Shown piece by piece: positions 18,106-28,059 of a stretch of 64,000 nt of DNA; position 1 is the stretch's first letter; every line of letters begins with the position of its first letter. Both the position numbers and the translations under genes were made by a program. This DNA comes from Martinezella calliandrae (lineage in GTDB: Bacteria; Pseudomonadota; Alphaproteobacteria; Rhizobiales; Rhizobiaceae). The DNA lies in the NCBI RefSeq assembly GCF_030272695.1, contig NZ_JARFYN010000001.1, forward strand, positions 1 to 64,000. The letters are read 5' to 3'. The notes under the pieces are model-generated. The model was not told where the DNA came from. It saw only the letters and a program-made list of their open reading frames with translations, and ran no database searches.

Positions 18106-18765
18106 ATGACCGCCCTCTTCCTCCGCGACCTCCGCCTCTCGGTCCGCGCCGGCGGTGGCTCTCTCATCGGCATTCTCTTCTTTCTGACTGTCGTCGCCGT
18201 CATTCCCTTCGGCGTCGGCCCCGACCTCAAGCTGCTGTCGCGCATCGGCCCGGCTATCGTCTGGATCGGCGCGCTGCTGTCCGCCTTGCTCGGCCTCGAC
18301 CGCCTGTTCCAGGCCGAACGTGACGACGGCTCGCTTGATCTGCTGGTGATGCAGGAAACGCCCCTTGTGCTGACCGTGCTCACCAAATGCGCCGCCCACT
18401 GGACGGCGACCGGCCTGCCGCTGGTCATCGCTTCGCCGCTGCTCGGCCTCTTCATGAACATGAACGAGACGGCAATCGGCGCCACGGCCCTGACCCTGCT
18501 CGTCGGCTCGCCGGCGATCACCTTCATCGGCGCGGTCGGCGCCGCCGTCGCCGTTGCTCTGCCACGTGGTGGGCTGCTGGTATCGATCCTGGTGCTGCCG
18601 CTGACCATTCCCGTACTGATCTTCGGCGTCAGCGCCACCTACGCAGCCGTCGAAGGTCCGCAGCCTTTCCTGCCACCCTTCCTGATCCTGATGGCACTCA
18701 CCTTATTCTTCGCCGTGCTCGGCCCGGCAGCGGCGGCGCTCGCCTTGCGCAACACGACGGATTGA
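18106..18765 (+). CDS. ccmB: Haem exporter protein CcmB
   Basis: A 219-residue inner-membrane protein with six hydrophobic segments, the ABC permease-like subunit that works with CcmA and CcmC. Typical features are the N-terminal LFLRDLRLSVRAGGG and the loop LLGLDRLFQAERDDGSLDLL. Length and topology match the family. The ATG at 18106 directly follows the mosaic repeat, so its ribosome binding region lies at the edge of that element (GGTTGGTGCCAC), a weak site that may reduce translation. Confidence 0.92.
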   Translation: MTALFLRDLRLSVRAGGGSLIGILFFLTVVAVIPFGVGPDLKLLSRIGPAIVWIGALLSALLGLDRLFQAERDDGSLDLLVMQETPLVLTVLTKCAAHWTATGLPLVIASPLLGLFMNMNETAIGATALTLLVGSPAITFIGAVGAAVAVALPRGGLLVSILVLPLTIPVLIFGVSATYAAVEGPQPFLPPFLILMALTLFFAVLGPAAAALALRNTTD

Positions 18766-18823
18766 TCGGCCTGAGACAGTGCGATCGATTGCCGTAAGAG
18801 GGATATAAGGGTAAATAGGCCGC

Positions 18824-19585
18824 ATGAGCGATATCAGCCCCGCGATCAGCAGATTTTCCGACCTCGCCAACCCGACTCGGTTCCTGGCGCTTTCGGCGCG
18901 TCTCATTCCCTGGCTCGCGGCGATATCAGCCGTGCTTTTCGCGATCGGCCTTTATCTCGCCTTTGCCACCGAAGGCGACTATCAGCAGGGCGACACCGTT
19001 CGTATCATGTATATCCACGTGCCGGCGGCCTGGCTGTCGATGATGTGCTACACGATCATGAGCATGTCGGCGATCGGCACATTGGTCTGGCGCCACCCGC
19101 TAGCAGACGTCTCCACCAAGGCTGCCGCGCCGCTCGGGGCCGCCTTCACGCTGGTCGCCCTCGTCACCGGCTCGCTCTGGGGCAAGCCGATGTGGGGCAC
19201 CTATTGGGTCTGGGATGCGAGGCTTACCTCGGTCTTCATTCTGTTTTTGATGTATCTCGGCCTGATCGCGCTGAACCGCGCTATGGACGATCCGTCCAAA
19301 GCAGCGCGCGTCACCGCAGTGCTGATCCTCGTCGGCTTCATCAACATTCCGATCATCAAGTTCTCGGTCGACTGGTGGAACACGCTGCACCAATCGGAAA
19401 GCATTATGCGCCTGGACGGCCCGACCATCGATGCGCAATTCCTCTGGCCGCTCTTCACCATGGCTATCGCCTTCACGCTGCTGTTCTTCACACTGCATCT
19501 GATGGCGATCCGCAACGAGATCTGGCGTCGCCGCATCGCCGCGCAGCGCCGTCTCGCCGCGCGCATGGCCGCTCGAGAGGAATAG
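18824..19585 (+). CDS. ccmC: Haem exporter protein CcmC
   Basis: A 253-residue, six-helix membrane protein that presents haem to CcmE. The tryptophan-rich WWD loop is seen as [21 protein letters not shown], and conserved histidines lie in [10 protein letters not shown] and the loop around [12 protein letters not shown]. Length matches the family. It ends one base before the ccmD start, so the two are translated together. Confidence 0.95.
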   Translation: MSDISPAISRFSDLANPTRFLALSARLIPWLAAISAVLFAIGLYLAFATEGDYQQGDTVRIMYIHVPAAWLSMMCYTIMSMSAIGTLVWRHPLADVSTKAAAPLGAAFTLVALVTGSLWGKPMWGTYWVWDARLTSVFILFLMYLGLIALNRAMDDPSKAARVTAVLILVGFINIPIIKFSVDWWNTLHQSESIMRLDGPTIDAQFLWPLFTMAIAFTLLFFTLHLMAIRNEIWRRRIAAQRRLAARMAAREE

Positions 19586-19586
19586 C

Positions 19587-19760
19587 ATGACGCATCCCTT
19601 CTACGTCTACGGCTCCTATGGCTTTACCGCCACCATGATCATCGCCGTCATCGCCTGGACCTGGATCGACGGACACCGGCGGCGCAGGGAGATCGCCGCA
19701 CTCGAAGCCGCGGGCATCCGCCGCCGGTCGCAACGCGCGCCGGAAGGCAAGGCGAAATGA
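19587..19760 (+). CDS. ccmD: Haem exporter protein CcmD
   Basis: A small frame of 57 residues ([13 protein letters not shown]...) between ccmC and ccmG. It has one transmembrane helix at about residues 9-28, preceded by the conserved YVYGSYG motif and followed by an Arg-rich cytoplasmic tail, which is the usual pattern of CcmD. CcmD helps release holo-CcmE from CcmABC. The ATG follows the ccmC stop by one base and its own TGA overlaps the ccmG ATG, so it sits in a fully coupled cistron chain. Confidence 0.92.
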   Translation: MTHPFYVYGSYGFTATMIIAVIAWTWIDGHRRRREIAALEAAGIRRRSQRAPEGKAK

Positions 19761-20368
19761 GCTTGGAAACCAAAGAAGGCGACAAACCGAAATCGGGTGG
19801 CACCGGTCGCTATTTGCTGGCGCTCATTCCGCTGATCGTCTTTGCCTGCATTGCCCTTGCCGTCGGCAAAGTGATGTATGACCAGGAAGTCCATGGCACC
19901 GATATTTCCGCCATCCCCTCGGCCTTGATCGGCACGAAAGCCCCGGCGCTGGCGCTGGCACGGCTCGAAGGCTCCAATCTGCCCGCGCTGACCGACGATG
20001 CCATTCGCGGCAAGCTGACGCTCGTCAACGTCTTCGCCTCTTGGTGCCTCCCCTGCCGCGAAGAACACCCTGTTTTGAAGGACCTAGCCAAGGACGGACG
20101 ACTGAATATCGTCGCCATCAACTACAAGGATACGAGTGAAAACGCGCTGCGTTTCCTCGGCGAACTCGGCAATCCCTATAGCGCCATCGGCATCGATCCG
20201 AATGGTACGGCCGCAATCGACTGGGGCGTCTACGGCATCCCCGAATCCTACCTCGTCGCCCCCGACGGCACGATCCTCTATAAGCAAGTCGGCCCCTTTA
20301 CGCCGACCAGCCTCAAAGAGGGGCTATATCCGGCGATCGAAAAGGCGCTGAGAAAATTTGCGTCATAG
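19757..20368 (+). CDS. ccmG: Thiol:disulfide interchange protein CcmG/DsbE
   Basis: A 203-residue membrane-anchored thioredoxin-like protein. One helix lies at about residues 18-37; the periplasmic domain has the WCLPC active site ([14 protein letters not shown]) and the cis-Pro region YGIPESYLV. CcmG reduces the CXXCH cysteines of apocytochrome c before haem ligation. It overlaps ccmD by 4 bases and closes the ccm cluster here. Confidence 0.93.
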   Translation: MSLETKEGDKPKSGGTGRYLLALIPLIVFACIALAVGKVMYDQEVHGTDISAIPSALIGTKAPALALARLEGSNLPALTDDAIRGKLTLVNVFASWCLPCREEHPVLKDLAKDGRLNIVAINYKDTSENALRFLGELGNPYSAIGIDPNGTAAIDWGVYGIPESYLVAPDGTILYKQVGPFTPTSLKEGLYPAIEKALRKFAS

Positions 20369-20399
20369 CCACCCTGATCTCATCAAGGACAGATAGTGG

Positions 20400-20472
20400 C
20401 AACCCGCCTTGGTGGTTCGAGGCGGCAGCCTTGTGGGCTTCCGCTGCTCACCATAAGGGCTGCCAACCCCCA
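20400..20472. repeat. Possible palindromic repeat remnant
   Basis: The 216-base gap after ccmG contains GGTTCGAGGCGGCAGCC, then GTGGGCTTCCGCTGCTCACC and an ATAAGGG motif. This pattern resembles a common rhizobial intergenic repeat built around 'GGTTCGAGGC ... GCACCTCA ... GAGGG'. The copy is degenerate and I cannot define its ends. No gene is present in the gap. Confidence 0.3.
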
Positions 20473-20584
20473 CAAAATCGAGATTGCTGCGCCCGTTTCA
20501 CTAAAGCGCTACCGGCATTTAGATGCAACTTCATGGTGATCTCTGGCGGGAATTGCGTGTAGAATTAATCAAAACTGCTGCGGA

Positions 20585-21175
20585 TCAAAGCCCGCCCTGC
20601 CAAGTCTTGATCGCCTCGACCGGCCAGAGCAGCATGATGACATTCAGTGTGAGATTGTCGCGGATCAGCCAGCCGGTGAGCAGTTCGAAGAAGATGGCAA
20701 CAGCCACTGTCACCAGCACCGGCGCGTGCGACGCAAACAGGAAGCCGACGACCATAAACACCGCGTCCATCGCGGAGTTCATGATGCTGTCGCCGACATA
20801 GTCGAGCGAGATCGTCGCCGCGCGATAGCGGTTGATGATGATGGGAGAATTCTCCAGGATCTCCCAGCCGGATTCGATCAGCATGGCAATGGATAGCCGC
20901 ATCGACAGCGGCTTGCCGCGCATGATCAGATGCGTCAGCCCAAAGAACAGGAAGCCGTGGATGATGTGCGACGGCGTATACCAGTCGGCGACATGCTGTG
21001 AATTGCCGCTGGAATTGACGACGGGTTCGAAGAGCTTGACATAGCCGCAGGTGCAGATCGGCACCCGGCCCATGATATATTCCGTGAGGATCTGGACGAG
21101 CAGAACCGCCGCGCAGGCAATAAACCAGAGGCTCTGCTGCCAATTACGTATTTCCGCGTCCGAACGCGCCGTCAC
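20585..21175 (-). CDS. UPF0314 (DUF2585) membrane protein
   Basis: A 196-residue protein of the UPF0314/DUF2585 family, found mainly in Rhizobiales and relatives. It has four hydrophobic segments and the recognisable blocks [36 protein letters not shown] and [15 protein letters not shown]. Function is unknown. It is the last gene of dapF-mtaB-ftsY-yciB and overlaps yciB by 4 bases, so it is translated with a septation-associated membrane protein. Confidence 0.88.
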   Translation of the reverse strand: MTARSDAEIRNWQQSLWFIACAAVLLVQILTEYIMGRVPICTCGYVKLFEPVVNSSGNSQHVADWYTPSHIIHGFLFFGLTHLIMRGKPLSMRLSIAMLIESGWEILENSPIIINRYRAATISLDYVGDSIMNSAMDAVFMVVGFLFASHAPVLVTVAVAIFFELLTGWLIRDNLTLNVIMLLWPVEAIKTWQGGL

Positions 21176-21891
21176 TGTTCAGTGTCTGCCGGCGGATTGA
21201 CCGTGTGTTTCATAATCAACGGCATCTGCGACAACGTGAAGAGGATGGTGATCGGCATCGTGCCCCAGACCTTGAAGAGCACCCAGAGATTATCCGCGGC
21301 CTTGACGTCGGGCAGGTAATACCAATTCGAGCCGCGCCAGACGACTTCGTTGAGTACGGCCAGAAACAGGAAGAAGATGCCCCAGCGCAGCGTAAGCTTG
21401 CGCCAGCCCTCGCTATCCAGCTGGAAGGCCGCGTTGAAGACATAGCCAAGCAGCGATCTGCCGAAGGTGAGCCCCCCGAGCAGCACCAAGCCGAACAAGG
21501 CGTTAATGATGGTCGGCTTCATCTTGATGAAGGTCTCGTTCTGCAGATAGATGCCGAGCGCCCCGAAGGTGACGACAACGATGCCGGATACGAAGGGCAT
21601 CAGCGGCAGATGGCCGAGCATGATCTTCGAGACGACAAGCGAGATCACGGTCGCCGCCATGAACAATGCCGTTGCGACGAAGAGCGGGCCGCCGAGCCCC
21701 GACAACGCCGGAAAATGCTGCACCAGCCAATCGCCGCGCAGATTGCCGAAGAAGAAGACCAGCAACGGCCCGAGCTCCAACACCAGCTTCAACAGCGGAT
21801 GATGCTTGTCAGCAGCACTTGGGGTCAGATCACTGTCGCTGGTCGTCATCGCGGCACTCTCATTGTCACCGAATTTGGTTTTGTCGTTCAT
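21172..21891 (-). CDS. yciB: Septation protein A / YciB (IspZ) family
   Basis: A 239-residue inner-membrane protein. Residues 1-30 are a polar extension; the YciB core follows with [56 protein letters not shown] and [20 protein letters not shown]. Six hydrophobic segments are visible. YciB proteins affect septation and envelope synthesis in enterics and Shigella. It overlaps ftsY upstream and the UPF0314 gene downstream by 4 bases each. Confidence 0.9.
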   Translation of the reverse strand: MNDKTKFGDNESAAMTTSDSDLTPSAADKHHPLLKLVLELGPLLVFFFGNLRGDWLVQHFPALSGLGGPLFVATALFMAATVISLVVSKIMLGHLPLMPFVSGIVVVTFGALGIYLQNETFIKMKPTIINALFGLVLLGGLTFGRSLLGYVFNAAFQLDSEGWRKLTLRWGIFFLFLAVLNEVVWRGSNWYYLPDVKAADNLWVLFKVWGTMPITILFTLSQMPLIMKHTVNPPADTEQ

Positions 21892-23375
21892 TGGCCGATT
21901 CCGGCGATGGCCTGGGCGAAATCCTCGGCCTCAAATGGCTCGAGATCGTCTACACCCTCGCCGACGCCGATGAAATAGACCGGAAGCTTGTGCTTGGCCG
22001 AGATGGCCACCAGAATGCCGCCCCTCGCCGTGCCGTCGAGCTTGGTCATGATCAGCCCATTGACCCCTGCGACGTTGCGGAAGATTTCCACCTGGTTCAG
22101 CGCATTCTGGCCCGTCGTAGCGTCCAGCGTCTGCAGGACGGTATGCGGCGCGTCAGGATCGAGCTTGGCGAGCACCCGGACGATCTTTTCCAGCTCCGCC
22201 ATCAACTCGGCCTTGTTCTGCAGCCGACCGGCTGTATCGATGATCAGCACATCGCTCTTGCTGGCCTTGGCCTGCTGGAAGGCATCGAAGGCAAGGCCGG
22301 CGGCATCGGCCCCGAGCTTGGTACCGATGAATTCCGACTTGGTGCGGTCTGCCCAGATCTTCAACTGCTCGATCGCAGCCGCACGGAATGTATCGCCGGC
22401 AGCGACCATAACCTTCAGCCCGGCCCCGGACAATTTCGCCGCCAGTTTGCCGATCGTCGTCGTCTTGCCGGTGCCATTGACGCCGACAATGAGGATGACA
22501 TGCGGCTTGTGGCTAAGATCGAGCTGCAATGGCTTGGCGACCGGTTTCAGCACCTTGGCGATTTCCTGCGCCATGATCCGGCTGACATCCTCGCCGGTCA
22601 CATCCTTGCCGTAGCGTTCCGAAGCCAGCGTATCGGTGACCCGCATTGCGGTTTCGACCCCAAGGTCAGCCTGGATCAGCAGGTCTTCCAGATCCTGCAG
22701 GGTCTGATCGTCCAGCTTGCGCTTGGTGAAAAGCGCAGCAATCTGACCGGTGAGCTGCGACGAGGTGCGGGCGAGACCGGCGCGCAGGCGCTGGAACCAG
22801 GTCTGTCTTGGCTTAGGGGCTTCGGGGATCGGTGCTGGGGCGGAAGCGGCGGTGGAAAAGCCCTTGGGAAGGACGGGGGCTGCGGCAAGAGTTTCGGCGC
22901 TTTCCGACGAAGGTTCCAAGTTTGCTGGGGTTTCAGCACTCCCCTCTGTCCTGTCGGACATCTCCCCCCCAAGGGGGGAGATCGGTTCGGGTGTGGCCGC
23001 GTCTAGCTCGTCACTAACTTCCGTCGCCACAGGGTGCTCTGCTGACGAAGCTTCTTCGGCCCCGATTTCCTGAGCATTCAACTCAGTGCGAAAATCGCTC
23101 TCTGCTTGCTCGTCAACGGGCTTTTCTTGGGGCTTTTCTTGTTCCGAAGGCGCGGCATCCTCCAAACGATCTCCCCCCTCGTGGGTGAGATGTCCCGGAG
23201 GGACAGAGGGGGGTGACGCAGGTTCAGCAGGCTCGGAGGCCGGCGAAACGTCGGCAACAGGCGCCTCCCGCGCGGCAGCGGATTGCTCAACGGCCAAAGC
23301 CTCTTCCGGCGCCTGCTCTTCCGCCGGCTTCTCGCGGCCGAAAGTGAAGACTTTTTTGATGAAACTGAGCGCCAT
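21888..23375 (-). CDS. ftsY: Signal recognition particle receptor FtsY
   Basis: A 495-residue SRP receptor GTPase that docks Ffh-ribosome complexes at the membrane. The NG domain begins near residue 190 ([12 protein letters not shown]). G motifs include [15 protein letters not shown] and [10 protein letters not shown]. The N-terminal A domain of about 185 residues is acidic and Ala/Glu/Pro-rich. It contains two segments (residues 54-71 and 131-147) encoded by inverted copies of a palindromic repeat. A second gene for its partner Ffh lies at 28.3 kb. It overlaps yciB by 4 bases and follows mtaB by 23 bases. Confidence 0.95.
   Translation of the reverse strand: MALSFIKKVFTFGREKPAEEQAPEEALAVEQSAAAREAPVADVSPASEPAEPASPPSVPPGHLTHEGGDRLEDAAPSEQEKPQEKPVDEQAESDFRTELNAQEIGAEEASSAEHPVATEVSDELDAATPEPISPLGGEMSDRTEGSAETPANLEPSSESAETLAAAPVLPKGFSTAASAPAPIPEAPKPRQTWFQRLRAGLARTSSQLTGQIAALFTKRKLDDQTLQDLEDLLIQADLGVETAMRVTDTLASERYGKDVTGEDVSRIMAQEIAKVLKPVAKPLQLDLSHKPHVILIVGVNGTGKTTTIGKLAAKLSGAGLKVMVAAGDTFRAAAIEQLKIWADRTKSEFIGTKLGADAAGLAFDAFQQAKASKSDVLIIDTAGRLQNKAELMAELEKIVRVLAKLDPDAPHTVLQTLDATTGQNALNQVEIFRNVAGVNGLIMTKLDGTARGGILVAISAKHKLPVYFIGVGEGVDDLEPFEAEDFAQAIAGIGQ
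22937..22983 (-). repeat. Palindromic repeat copy A inside ftsY
   Basis: ATCTCCCCCC at 22960-22969 pairs with GGGGGGAGAT at 22973-22982, with an adjoining TGTCC/GGACA stem. In the coding strand it reads [15 protein letters not shown]. It is an inverted copy of the element at 23168-23215, about four bases in five being the same. Such double-stem units are otherwise typical of intergenic DNA in rhizobia. Confidence 0.75.
23168..23215 (+). repeat. Palindromic repeat copy B inside ftsY
   Basis: The plus strand begins GATCTCCCCCCTCGTGGG and continues through GAGATGTCCC and GGGACAGAGG, matching the minus strand of copy A. Because it is in the opposite orientation, it is read in ftsY as [17 protein letters not shown]. 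Both copies keep the ftsY frame open. Confidence 0.75.
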
Positions 23376-23398
23376 GAAATTTCCGTGAGCGAGTAGGA

Positions 23399-24673
23399 TC
23401 AGGCCGCGTCGGCGGCCGCAAGTTGCATGTCGAGATGCTTGCCATTGTGGCCGGTGATTGCGACCTGCACAAGGTTGCGCGGACTGAGGCCCGGTGCTGC
23501 GACAAGCGTGAAGTTTTCCGTATGCGCCAGCCCATTATTCTCCACGAGCAGCCACTGCCGCGTTCCGACCATCGTATCCAGATGGGACTGATACAGTTTT
23601 TGTCCAGCCAGGCGCAGACGTGCGGCGCGTTCCTTGACTAGCGCCCGGTCGAGCTGCGGCATCCGCGCGGCGGGCGTGCCGGGACGTGGGCTATAGGGAA
23701 AGACGTGCACATACGCAATGCCAGCCTCTTCCGCAAGATTGACGGCGTTTTCGAACATCGCTTCCGTTTCCGTTGGAAAACCGGCGATCATGTCGGCGCC
23801 AAAGCTCGTCTCCGGCCGAAGACGGCGAACGTCCTCGACGAAGCGAATGGCATCGGCGCGGGAATGCCGCCGCTTCATCCGCTTCAGGATCAGGTCGTCG
23901 CCATGTTGCAGCGACAGATGCAGATGCGGCATGAAGCGCGGCTCTTCAGCAATCAGGTCCATCAGATGCTGGTCGGCCTCGATGCTGTCAATGGAGGAAA
24001 GCCGCAGGCGGCAGATCTCGGGGATCTGCTTCAGCAGCGTCTTCGCCAGAAGGCCGAGCGTCGGCTGGCCTGGCAGGTCGGCCCCGTAGCTGGTGGCATC
24101 GACGCCGGTCAAGACGATCTCGCGGTAACCGCTTTCGACCAGATTGCGCGCCTGGCTCACCACCGCGCCCATCGGCACGGATCGCGAATTGCCGCGGCCA
24201 TAGGGGATAATGCAAAACGTGCAGCGATGGTCGCAGCCGTTCTGTACCTGGATGAAGGCGCGCACGTGCCCGTCGATATGCCGGATCATCTGCGGCGCGG
24301 TCGCCCGCACGCTCATGATGTCGTTGACGCGCAGCTTCTCTTCGACCGAGACACCGAAATCCGGCAGCGCGCGATAGGAAGCACTCGTCAGCTTCTCTTC
24401 ATTGCCGAGCACGGCGTCTACTTCGGCCATCTCGGCGAAAGTCTGCTTCTCCGTCTGCGCGGCGCAGCCGGTGACTATGATGCGGGCATGCGGATTGTCG
24501 CGCCGCGCGCGGCGGATCGCCTGGCGCGCCTGGCGCACGGCCTCGCCGGTGACGGCACAGGTATTGACCAGGATGGCGTTGTTAAGCCCGGCTTTTTCTG
24601 CCTCGGCCCGCATCACTTCGGATTCATAGGTGTTGAGACGGCAGCCGAAGGTGATGACCTCGACCCCACTCAC
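23399..24673 (-). CDS. mtaB: tRNA t6A37 methylthiotransferase MtaB
   Basis: A 424-residue radical-SAM enzyme that converts t6A37 to ms2t6A37 in tRNAs. The N-terminal UPF0004 domain has [13 protein letters not shown]; the radical-SAM cluster is CDHRCTFC, and a C-terminal TRAM-like region follows. I chose a GTG start at 24673 because [13 protein letters not shown] matches the family N-terminus; the GTGA overlaps the dapF stop. The 40 residues upstream are Arg/Gly-rich and lie inside dapF. Confidence 0.92.
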   Translation of the reverse strand: MSGVEVITFGCRLNTYESEVMRAEAEKAGLNNAILVNTCAVTGEAVRQARQAIRRARRDNPHARIIVTGCAAQTEKQTFAEMAEVDAVLGNEEKLTSASYRALPDFGVSVEEKLRVNDIMSVRATAPQMIRHIDGHVRAFIQVQNGCDHRCTFCIIPYGRGNSRSVPMGAVVSQARNLVESGYREIVLTGVDATSYGADLPGQPTLGLLAKTLLKQIPEICRLRLSSIDSIEADQHLMDLIAEEPRFMPHLHLSLQHGDDLILKRMKRRHSRADAIRFVEDVRRLRPETSFGADMIAGFPTETEAMFENAVNLAEEAGIAYVHVFPYSPRPGTPAARMPQLDRALVKERAARLRLAGQKLYQSHLDTMVGTRQWLLVENNGLAHTENFTLVAAPGLSPRNLVQVAITGHNGKHLDMQLAAADAA

Positions 24674-25575
24674 CGCGCCTGAGCCCCCTGCTCCTGATCG
24701 CGTGTCCAATGACCCGTTGCCGGATCGACGGAGCCGGACCACTCCCATTCGGCCGGGCCGGTCATGACGACGTGATCGTCGCCTTCCCGCCATTCAATGG
24801 TGAGTTGGCTCGGGGCCGGGGCAGAGGCGACGTCGATCGTCACCTCGCGGCCGGTTCGACCCGTACGCGCCGCGCTGACGGCGGCCGAACAGGCGGCCGA
24901 GCCGCAGGCAAGCGTCAGCCCCGCGCCGCGCTCCCAGGTGCGCGTGCGCAGCGTGGCCGGCGAAAGCACTTGCGCTAGGGTGATATTGGCGCGCTCGGGA
25001 AACATCGGATGATTTTCGAGCAGCGGCCCAAAACGGGCAAGGTCGAAGGACATCGGGTCCTTATCGACCCAGAAGATCGCATGCGGATTGCCCATCGACA
25101 TGACTGACGGCGAATGCAGGACGGGATTGTCGATCGGCCCGATCTGCAGCTCGATGCGGCGCGTATCGGCGAATTCTTCCGCGAGCGGAATCCTGTCCCA
25201 CGCAAAGACCGGCTTGCCCATGTCGACCGAAATCGTGCCGTCCTCATGCTCGACGGCATTCAAAATGCCGGCGACGGTCTGGAAGGTGAACATCTTCTTG
25301 CCGGTCTCGGCGGCAAGCGCCTGCACGACGCAGCGCGTGCCGTTGCCGCAAGCCTGCGCCCTGGTGCCGTCGGAATTCAGGATTTCGATCCAGGCGTCGG
25401 TGCCTTGAGCCTTCGGATCGTGGATTGCCATGATCTGATCGAATTCCGTGGCCGGATCGGCATTCAGCGCAATCGCCGCCGCCGCCGTCACCACGTCTTT
25501 CCGGCCGCGCATATCGACAACCAGGATCTTGTTGCCAAGCCCGTTCATCCGCGCAAATTCGACCGTATTGCTCAT
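24670..25575 (-). CDS. dapF: Diaminopimelate epimerase
   Basis: A 301-residue cytosolic enzyme that epimerises LL- to meso-diaminopimelate for lysine and peptidoglycan. The two catalytic cysteines are C76 in ACGNGTRC and C224 in [26 protein letters not shown] at the N-terminus is also diagnostic. It heads the operon dapF-mtaB-ftsY-yciB-UPF0314, and its TGA overlaps the GTG of mtaB. Confidence 0.95.
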   Translation of the reverse strand: MSNTVEFARMNGLGNKILVVDMRGRKDVVTAAAAIALNADPATEFDQIMAIHDPKAQGTDAWIEILNSDGTRAQACGNGTRCVVQALAAETGKKMFTFQTVAGILNAVEHEDGTISVDMGKPVFAWDRIPLAEEFADTRRIELQIGPIDNPVLHSPSVMSMGNPHAIFWVDKDPMSFDLARFGPLLENHPMFPERANITLAQVLSPATLRTRTWERGAGLTLACGSAACSAAVSAARTGRTGREVTIDVASAPAPSQLTIEWREGDDHVVMTGPAEWEWSGSVDPATGHWTRDQEQGAQAR

Positions 25576-25720
25576 AATGGTATGTCCGTCAGTGTATTTC
25601 GAGCTGTATATGGCGGAATTGCGGGGGAATTACCAGTGGCATGGTTGGTTCATGGCTTGAGACATCGGACCGGGCAGAGGCTGAGCGTCAATCGTTTGGG
25701 CGCATGCACTGCGCATGTCA

Positions 25721-26188
25721 TTAAAGAAGCCGGCAGCACAGATCAATTTCGTCCCGGATGGGAATCCCATGATTGCCGATCTGTGGAATTGCAGGTTTAA
25801 GCAAGCGAGCCGCATCCACCGCACCAGGTCGAACCCGCCGTAGTTCGAAGCCTCGCCTTTGATAGAAGCGCAACGCGGTGAGATTGTCATTCGTCGTCGT
25901 GACCCAAAGGCAAGAAATTCCACGCTTCCGCAAAAGATCAGCCAAAGCGTCAATCAATAAAGTTCCGACGCCCTGACCGGGACAAACGGCATCAAGCGAC
26001 ATCAGCTCGGCCTCGTCGTCTCCCGCCCGATAGGTCGCCAGTCCCCGATCGGGTTCGGCTACCAGCGCGGGAAGCTTCAGCAAATCAAAGGCCCCGCCGT
26101 GGGCGACAACCACGGTGCTACCCCATCGCTCTATAAGGAGCTTCGCAATCCAATCCGCATCTTGTTCGGTGGGCGCACGTACGGTCAT
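25721..26188 (-). CDS. GNAT family N-acetyltransferase
   Basis: A 155-residue acetyltransferase-like protein. The CoA-binding motif appears as CPGQGVGTLLIDALADLLRKRG at about residues 68-90, and the helix/strand pattern TTNDNLTALRFYQRRGFELRRV is the typical GNAT C-terminal half. Substrate is unknown. It is a lone minus-strand gene, and its 185-base upstream gap is shared with the divergent SRPBCC gene. Confidence 0.85.
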   Translation of the reverse strand: MTVRAPTEQDADWIAKLLIERWGSTVVVAHGGAFDLLKLPALVAEPDRGLATYRAGDDEAELMSLDAVCPGQGVGTLLIDALADLLRKRGISCLWVTTTNDNLTALRFYQRRGFELRRVRPGAVDAARLLKPAIPQIGNHGIPIRDEIDLCCRLL

Positions 26189-26372
26189 AATTTACTATAA
26201 CTGCGAACAGGCTGTTCGACTATCGACGGATAATTGCTTCCATCGCCTCTGCGCGAAAATCCCGCCGCATGAGCGCTTGACGCAATTTAATTCAATAAAA
26301 AATCCGCCGAATGTCGGATCACGGATACCTCGCTCGTCCTAGGCTCGTCCACTCCGTCAAACCAGAAGGATC

Positions 26373-26822
26373 ATGACCATGCCGAATACCATCCGCCTGC
26401 ATCGCGTCCTGGCAACCAGCCCGGAGAAGGTCTACCGCGCATTCATCGAGGCGGACGCGCTTTCCAAGTGGCTTCCGCCGAACGGCTTTGCCTGCACCGT
26501 GCATCATCTGGAACCGAACGTCGGCGGTACGTTCAGAATGTCCTTCCGCAACTTCACGACGAGCCAAAGCCATGCGTTCGGCGGTGAGTTTCTTGAGCTC
26601 GTCCCAGGTGAACTGGTGCGCTACACCGACAAGTTCGACGATCCTAACCTGCCGGGCGAAATGGATGTCACCGTGACGTTGAAGAAAGTCCTGGTCGGGA
26701 CCGAGGTGAACATAACCCAAGCAGGCGTTCCCGACCTCATTCCGCCGGAAGCCTGCTATCTCGGCTGGCAGGAATCGTTGCAAAACCTGGCAAGGCTCGT
26801 CGAGCCTGAAATCAATCAGTAA
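26373..26822 (+). CDS. SRPBCC (AHSA1-like) family protein
   Basis: A 149-residue START-like/Aha1-type ligand-binding fold protein. The opening HRVLATSPEKVYRAFIEADALSKWLPP is the hallmark of AHSA1/polyketide cyclase-like proteins, and the ending CYLGWQESLQNLARLVEPEI is also conserved. Members bind hydrophobic ligands; many accompany ArsR regulators, but none is adjacent here. A second ATG two codons downstream is an equally good start. Confidence 0.85.
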   Translation: MTMPNTIRLHRVLATSPEKVYRAFIEADALSKWLPPNGFACTVHHLEPNVGGTFRMSFRNFTTSQSHAFGGEFLELVPGELVRYTDKFDDPNLPGEMDVTVTLKKVLVGTEVNITQAGVPDLIPPEACYLGWQESLQNLARLVEPEINQ

Positions 26823-26915
26823 GGCATCGGGAGCGGACAGACCCGCTCGGCCTGGCATTCCAGCACCGGCCGTCCTGTCTTGCAGGGCGGCTCGTGATGG
26901 ACTGTGCATTGCTCT

Positions 26916-27944
26916 TCAAACAACCGGCACAATCGGCACATCAAACACTTCGCCTGCCCTGAGCGGCCTAAAGCGATCCGCCTCCACGCCTTCCTGCCGA
27001 AGTGCCGCGTCCAGCGCCTTGACCGGCGCATCGATCGCCTCGTCAGTGAGCTGGAAGGTCGCGAAATGGTGGCCGGCGACGTGAGCCGCGTTGCAGAGTT
27101 TCATGCCTTGAACCGCTTCCGCCGGGTTCTGGTGCTGGCCTTTCATGAACCAGCGCGGCTCGTAGGCCCCGAAAGGCAGGTTGGCGAGGCGGAAACCGCC
27201 ATGTTTTTGCCGCGCCGCCTCATAGTTGACGCCGCGATGAAAGCCGGTGTCGCCGATGTGATAAATCTTGCCGGCGGGGGTCGTGATGACGAAAGCCGCC
27301 CATAGCGCCATGCGACGGTCGCCGGCACCGCGCGCCGACCAGTGATGGCAGGGCTCGGCATCCACAGTCACCGTGTTGGTGACGGCGATGCGATCGCCCC
27401 AATCCATCGTCGTGATCCGAGCATCGGGTACCCCACGACGGATAATCACATCGTTGCCGAGCGGCGTCAGGATTTTCGGCGCATGCGTCGCGTGCAGCCG
27501 CTTCAGCGTTGCGAGATCGAGATGGTCGTAATGATTGTGCGAGACCAGCACGAGATCGATCGGCGGCAAGTCTTCGAACCGGATACCCGGCGGAACCGCT
27601 CGCTTGGGCCCGATGAAGGTGAAGGGGCTCACCCGTTCCGACCATACCGGATCTGTCAACACATTGAGACCAGCTGCCTGGATCAGCATCGAGGCATGGC
27701 CGATCATGGTGACCCGCAACGCGTCGCTGAAAACATGCTTGTCGGGCCTCGCCGGCGGAAACAGGCTGACGACTGGATTCGGCCAACGCGCACGCCCGCC
27801 GCCGATTTTCCATTTCAACAGGTCGCCGAAACCACCCGGCTCTACGCCGTCCGGATTGAAGAAACGTAGCCCGTCGAAATGATCGGAGATGGGACCTTGG
27901 TAATATGGGTTCGCTGCCTTCCGGGAGCCGGATTTGTCTGTCAT
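26916..27944 (-). CDS. MBL-fold metal-dependent hydrolase, NAPE-PLD/UlaG-like
   Basis: A 342-residue metallo-beta-lactamase-fold protein. The metal motif is SHNHYDHLDL, followed by conserved histidines in PCHHWSARG and IGDTGF. The flanking blocks IGHASMLIQ and NVLTDPVWSERVSPF place it with the N-acyl-phosphatidylethanolamine phospholipase D-like/RomA group rather than true beta-lactamases. There is no signal peptide. Substrate is unknown. It stands alone and its start is about 80 bases from the promoter-like element of the ffh leader. Confidence 0.85.
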   Translation of the reverse strand: MTDKSGSRKAANPYYQGPISDHFDGLRFFNPDGVEPGGFGDLLKWKIGGGRARWPNPVVSLFPPARPDKHVFSDALRVTMIGHASMLIQAAGLNVLTDPVWSERVSPFTFIGPKRAVPPGIRFEDLPPIDLVLVSHNHYDHLDLATLKRLHATHAPKILTPLGNDVIIRRGVPDARITTMDWGDRIAVTNTVTVDAEPCHHWSARGAGDRRMALWAAFVITTPAGKIYHIGDTGFHRGVNYEAARQKHGGFRLANLPFGAYEPRWFMKGQHQNPAEAVQGMKLCNAAHVAGHHFATFQLTDEAIDAPVKALDAALRQEGVEADRFRPLRAGEVFDVPIVPVV

Positions 27945-28023
27945 GAATGCGCCGATGGATTTTTCTCTTGGCTGAGATGTGTGCTAAATATAGAGCTTTT
28001 GAAAGCCTTTCTGGCCTCTTGGC

Positions 28024-28053
28024 TTGACTTTCCCACCCGTTTCCTGTTTATCC
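28024..28053 (+). promoter_or_regulatory. Candidate sigma-70 promoter of the ffh leader
   Basis: TTGACT at 28024-28029 is followed, after an 18-base spacer, by TTATCC at 28048-28053. The first hexamer is near consensus and the second is modest. A start point near 28060 would place the leader and its terminator-like hairpin directly downstream. Confidence 0.4.
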
Positions 28054-28059
28054 CCACCA

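Noticed and set aside
21666..23006. 446-codon plus-strand frame opposite ftsY and yciB
   Set aside because: It spans two real genes on the other strand and crosses the repeat elements; no homology is recognisable.
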